From assembly GCA_016928525.1 (NCBI GenBank), contig JAFGKO010000343.1, positions 1 to 21,694 on the forward strand: 21,694 nt of DNA, read 5' to 3'. The notes below the pieces were generated by a model. That model was not told the origin of the DNA and did not search any database. It worked only from the letters and a program-made list of their open reading frames with translations. This document shows, piece by piece, positions 20,579-21,694 of the stretch. Each line of letters opens with the position of its first letter. The stretch's first letter is position 1. Source of the stretch: Anaerolineales bacterium. GTDB lineage: Bacteria; Chloroflexota; Anaerolineae; Anaerolineales; Villigracilaceae. The position numbers and the translations under genes are program-made.

Positions 20579-21694
20579 ATGGCTGGTATGGAACGCTTCA
20601 CACAGCGTGCACGACGGGTACTCAGTTTGGCCCATCAAGAGGCCGAACGCGCCCGTCAAAATAATATTGGAACCGAACACCTGTTACTGGGTTTGATGGA
20701 AGAGGAGGGGGGCGTTGCCGGTCGGGTGCTGCGCGAACTGGGCATGGACTCGGATCGTATGCGCGAGATCGTCGAGCGGGTTGCGGGATCAGGCGGATAT
20801 ACTGGTGGCAAGATCGAGCTTGCGCCCGAAACGCAACAAGTGCTTGAATATGCTGTCGACGAGGCGCGCCGTCTCGGTCATCACTATATTGGTACCGAAC
20901 ACATCCTGCTCGGCCTGGTGCGCGGCGAAGGCGCAGCCATGGACGTGCTGCGCAAGCTAGGCGTCACACCCGACCAGATCCGCCGCCAGACGCGTCGCGT
21001 GCTCAACGAGAGCACTTCCTCCCCCACCCCCACTTCCGGAAGGCGCGAGCCCCAGAAGCAGCAACAGCCCGGTCAGCAGAAGTCGCCGCTGGTGGACCAA
21101 CTGGCAACCGACCTGACCGCCCAGGCGGAGGAAAAGAAACTCGACCCCGTAATCGGGCGACAGAACGAGATCGAACGCGTCATTCAAATCCTGGCGAGAC
21201 GGACCAAGAACAATCCTGCGTTGATCGGCGAACCCGGCGTCGGCAAGACCGCCATCGTCGAGGGACTTGCCCAGCGCATCATCGAGGGCGATGTGCCTGC
21301 TCCCCTTATGAACAAACGTGTCCTGCAACTGGATGTTGGTTCGCTTGTGGCCGGCACCATGTATCGTGGCCAGTTCGAGGAGCGCCTCAAGCGCGTCATC
21401 GAGGAGCTGAAATCTGCCGGCTCGATCCTCTTCATCGACGAAGTGCACATGCTGGTCGGTGCAGGCGCCGCCGGTTCCTCCGTTGACGCCGCCAACATTC
21501 TCAAGCCGGCCCTCTCTCGTGGTGAGCTGCAGGTCATTGGTGCCACCACCCTGGATGAGTACCGCAAGCACATCGAGGCTGACGCGGCCCTCGAGCGGCG
21601 CTTCCAGCCCATTATGGTTGACGAGCCGACCATTGATGAAACCATCGAGATCTTGCGCGGCATCCGCAGCGCCTATGAAGAGCATCACCGCCTG
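20579..21694 (+). CDS. clpC: ATP-dependent Clp protease ATPase subunit ClpC (3' end beyond window)
   Basis: 372 codons visible; the full protein is normally over 800. ClpC is a hexameric AAA+ unfoldase that feeds substrates to ClpP in the cytoplasm. The N-domain has the two Clp repeats ([54 protein letters not shown]). A Gln/Pro/Ser-rich linker (about 145-170) leads to the first AAA+ module with [13 protein letters not shown], Walker A GEPGVGKT (217-224), pore loop [11 protein letters not shown] and Walker B ILFIDEVH (Asp287, Glu288). The middle domain that would separate ClpC from ClpB lies past the edge, but the N-domain resembles ClpC. ATG at 20579 with AGGAG 11 bases upstream; Met4 (20588) is an alternative. 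Confidence 0.96.
   Translation, partial: MAGMERFTQRARRVLSLAHQEAERARQNNIGTEHLLLGLMEEEGGVAGRVLRELGMDSDRMREIVERVAGSGGYTGGKIELAPETQQVLEYAVDEARRLGHHYIGTEHILLGLVRGEGAAMDVLRKLGVTPDQIRRQTRRVLNESTSSPTPTSGRREPQKQQQPGQQKSPLVDQLATDLTAQAEEKKLDPVIGRQNEIERVIQILARRTKNNPALIGEPGVGKTAIVEGLAQRIIEGDVPAPLMNKRVLQLDVGSLVAGTMYRGQFEERLKRVIEELKSAGSILFIDEVHMLVGAGAAGSSVDAANILKPALSRGELQVIGATTLDEYRKHIEADAALERRFQPIMVDEPTIDETIEILRGIRSAYEEHHRL

Noticed and set aside
20957..21688. 243-codon minus-strand open frame
   Set aside because: Antisense shadow of clpC, which has Walker motifs in the plus frame.

Overview
The window is 21.7 kb of bacterial chromosome. Most genes are GC-rich and tightly packed. The gene content suggests a member of the Chloroflexota, probably of the Anaerolineae type. 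The grounds are a mevalonate-route decarboxylase that resembles the Chloroflexota phosphomevalonate enzyme, a leucine T-box leader, secreted cohesin/dockerin proteins outside any cellulase cluster, and leaders rich in small palindromic repeats. This placement is inference; no ribosomal RNA or marker gene proves it.

Layout. 1-1137 (-): 5' part of a UbiD-family decarboxylase, cut by the window edge. 1253-5116 (+): a strikingly AT-rich 1287-residue protein that I read as restriction-endonuclease-like domain, TPR repeats, GreA/B C-terminal-like domain and PIN nuclease domain. This is a probable single-gene defence system. Its stop codon overlaps the start of a mevalonate-pathway decarboxylase (5113-6084). 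6171-9770 (+): a compact probable operon of an RseP-like site-2 protease, a HEAT-repeat protein, a membrane-anchored gluzincin-type peptidase and acylphosphatase. 9784-10491 (-): radC, convergent. 10614-10887 (+): a strong promoter and two tRNA-Ala genes (CGC and GGC anticodons, both with G3-U70).

10906-14063 (+): promoter, a leucine T-box riboswitch (specifier codon CTC, T-box motif, terminator) carrying several repeat-like palindromes, a Leu-rich mini-ORF, a possible second promoter, and leuS. 14360-18183 (+): three secreted or surface proteins that form a small cohesin/dockerin set: one with cohesin plus dockerin, one cohesin with a C-terminal membrane anchor, and one M23 peptidase plus cohesin plus dockerin. 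18372-19148 (+): a lipoprotein related to intradiol ring-cleavage dioxygenases whose usual N-terminal TEGPYY-type motif lies at the C-terminus, as in a circular permutation.

19236-20458 (+): a broken 5' fragment of a MazG-like gene, then an AbrB/MazE-type antitoxin and PIN toxin pair, then an intact MazG-like gene. 20579-end (+): clpC, cut by the window edge. The two regions most worth attention are the nuclease-TPR-GreAB-C-PIN protein and the cohesin/dockerin cluster followed by the permuted dioxygenase.
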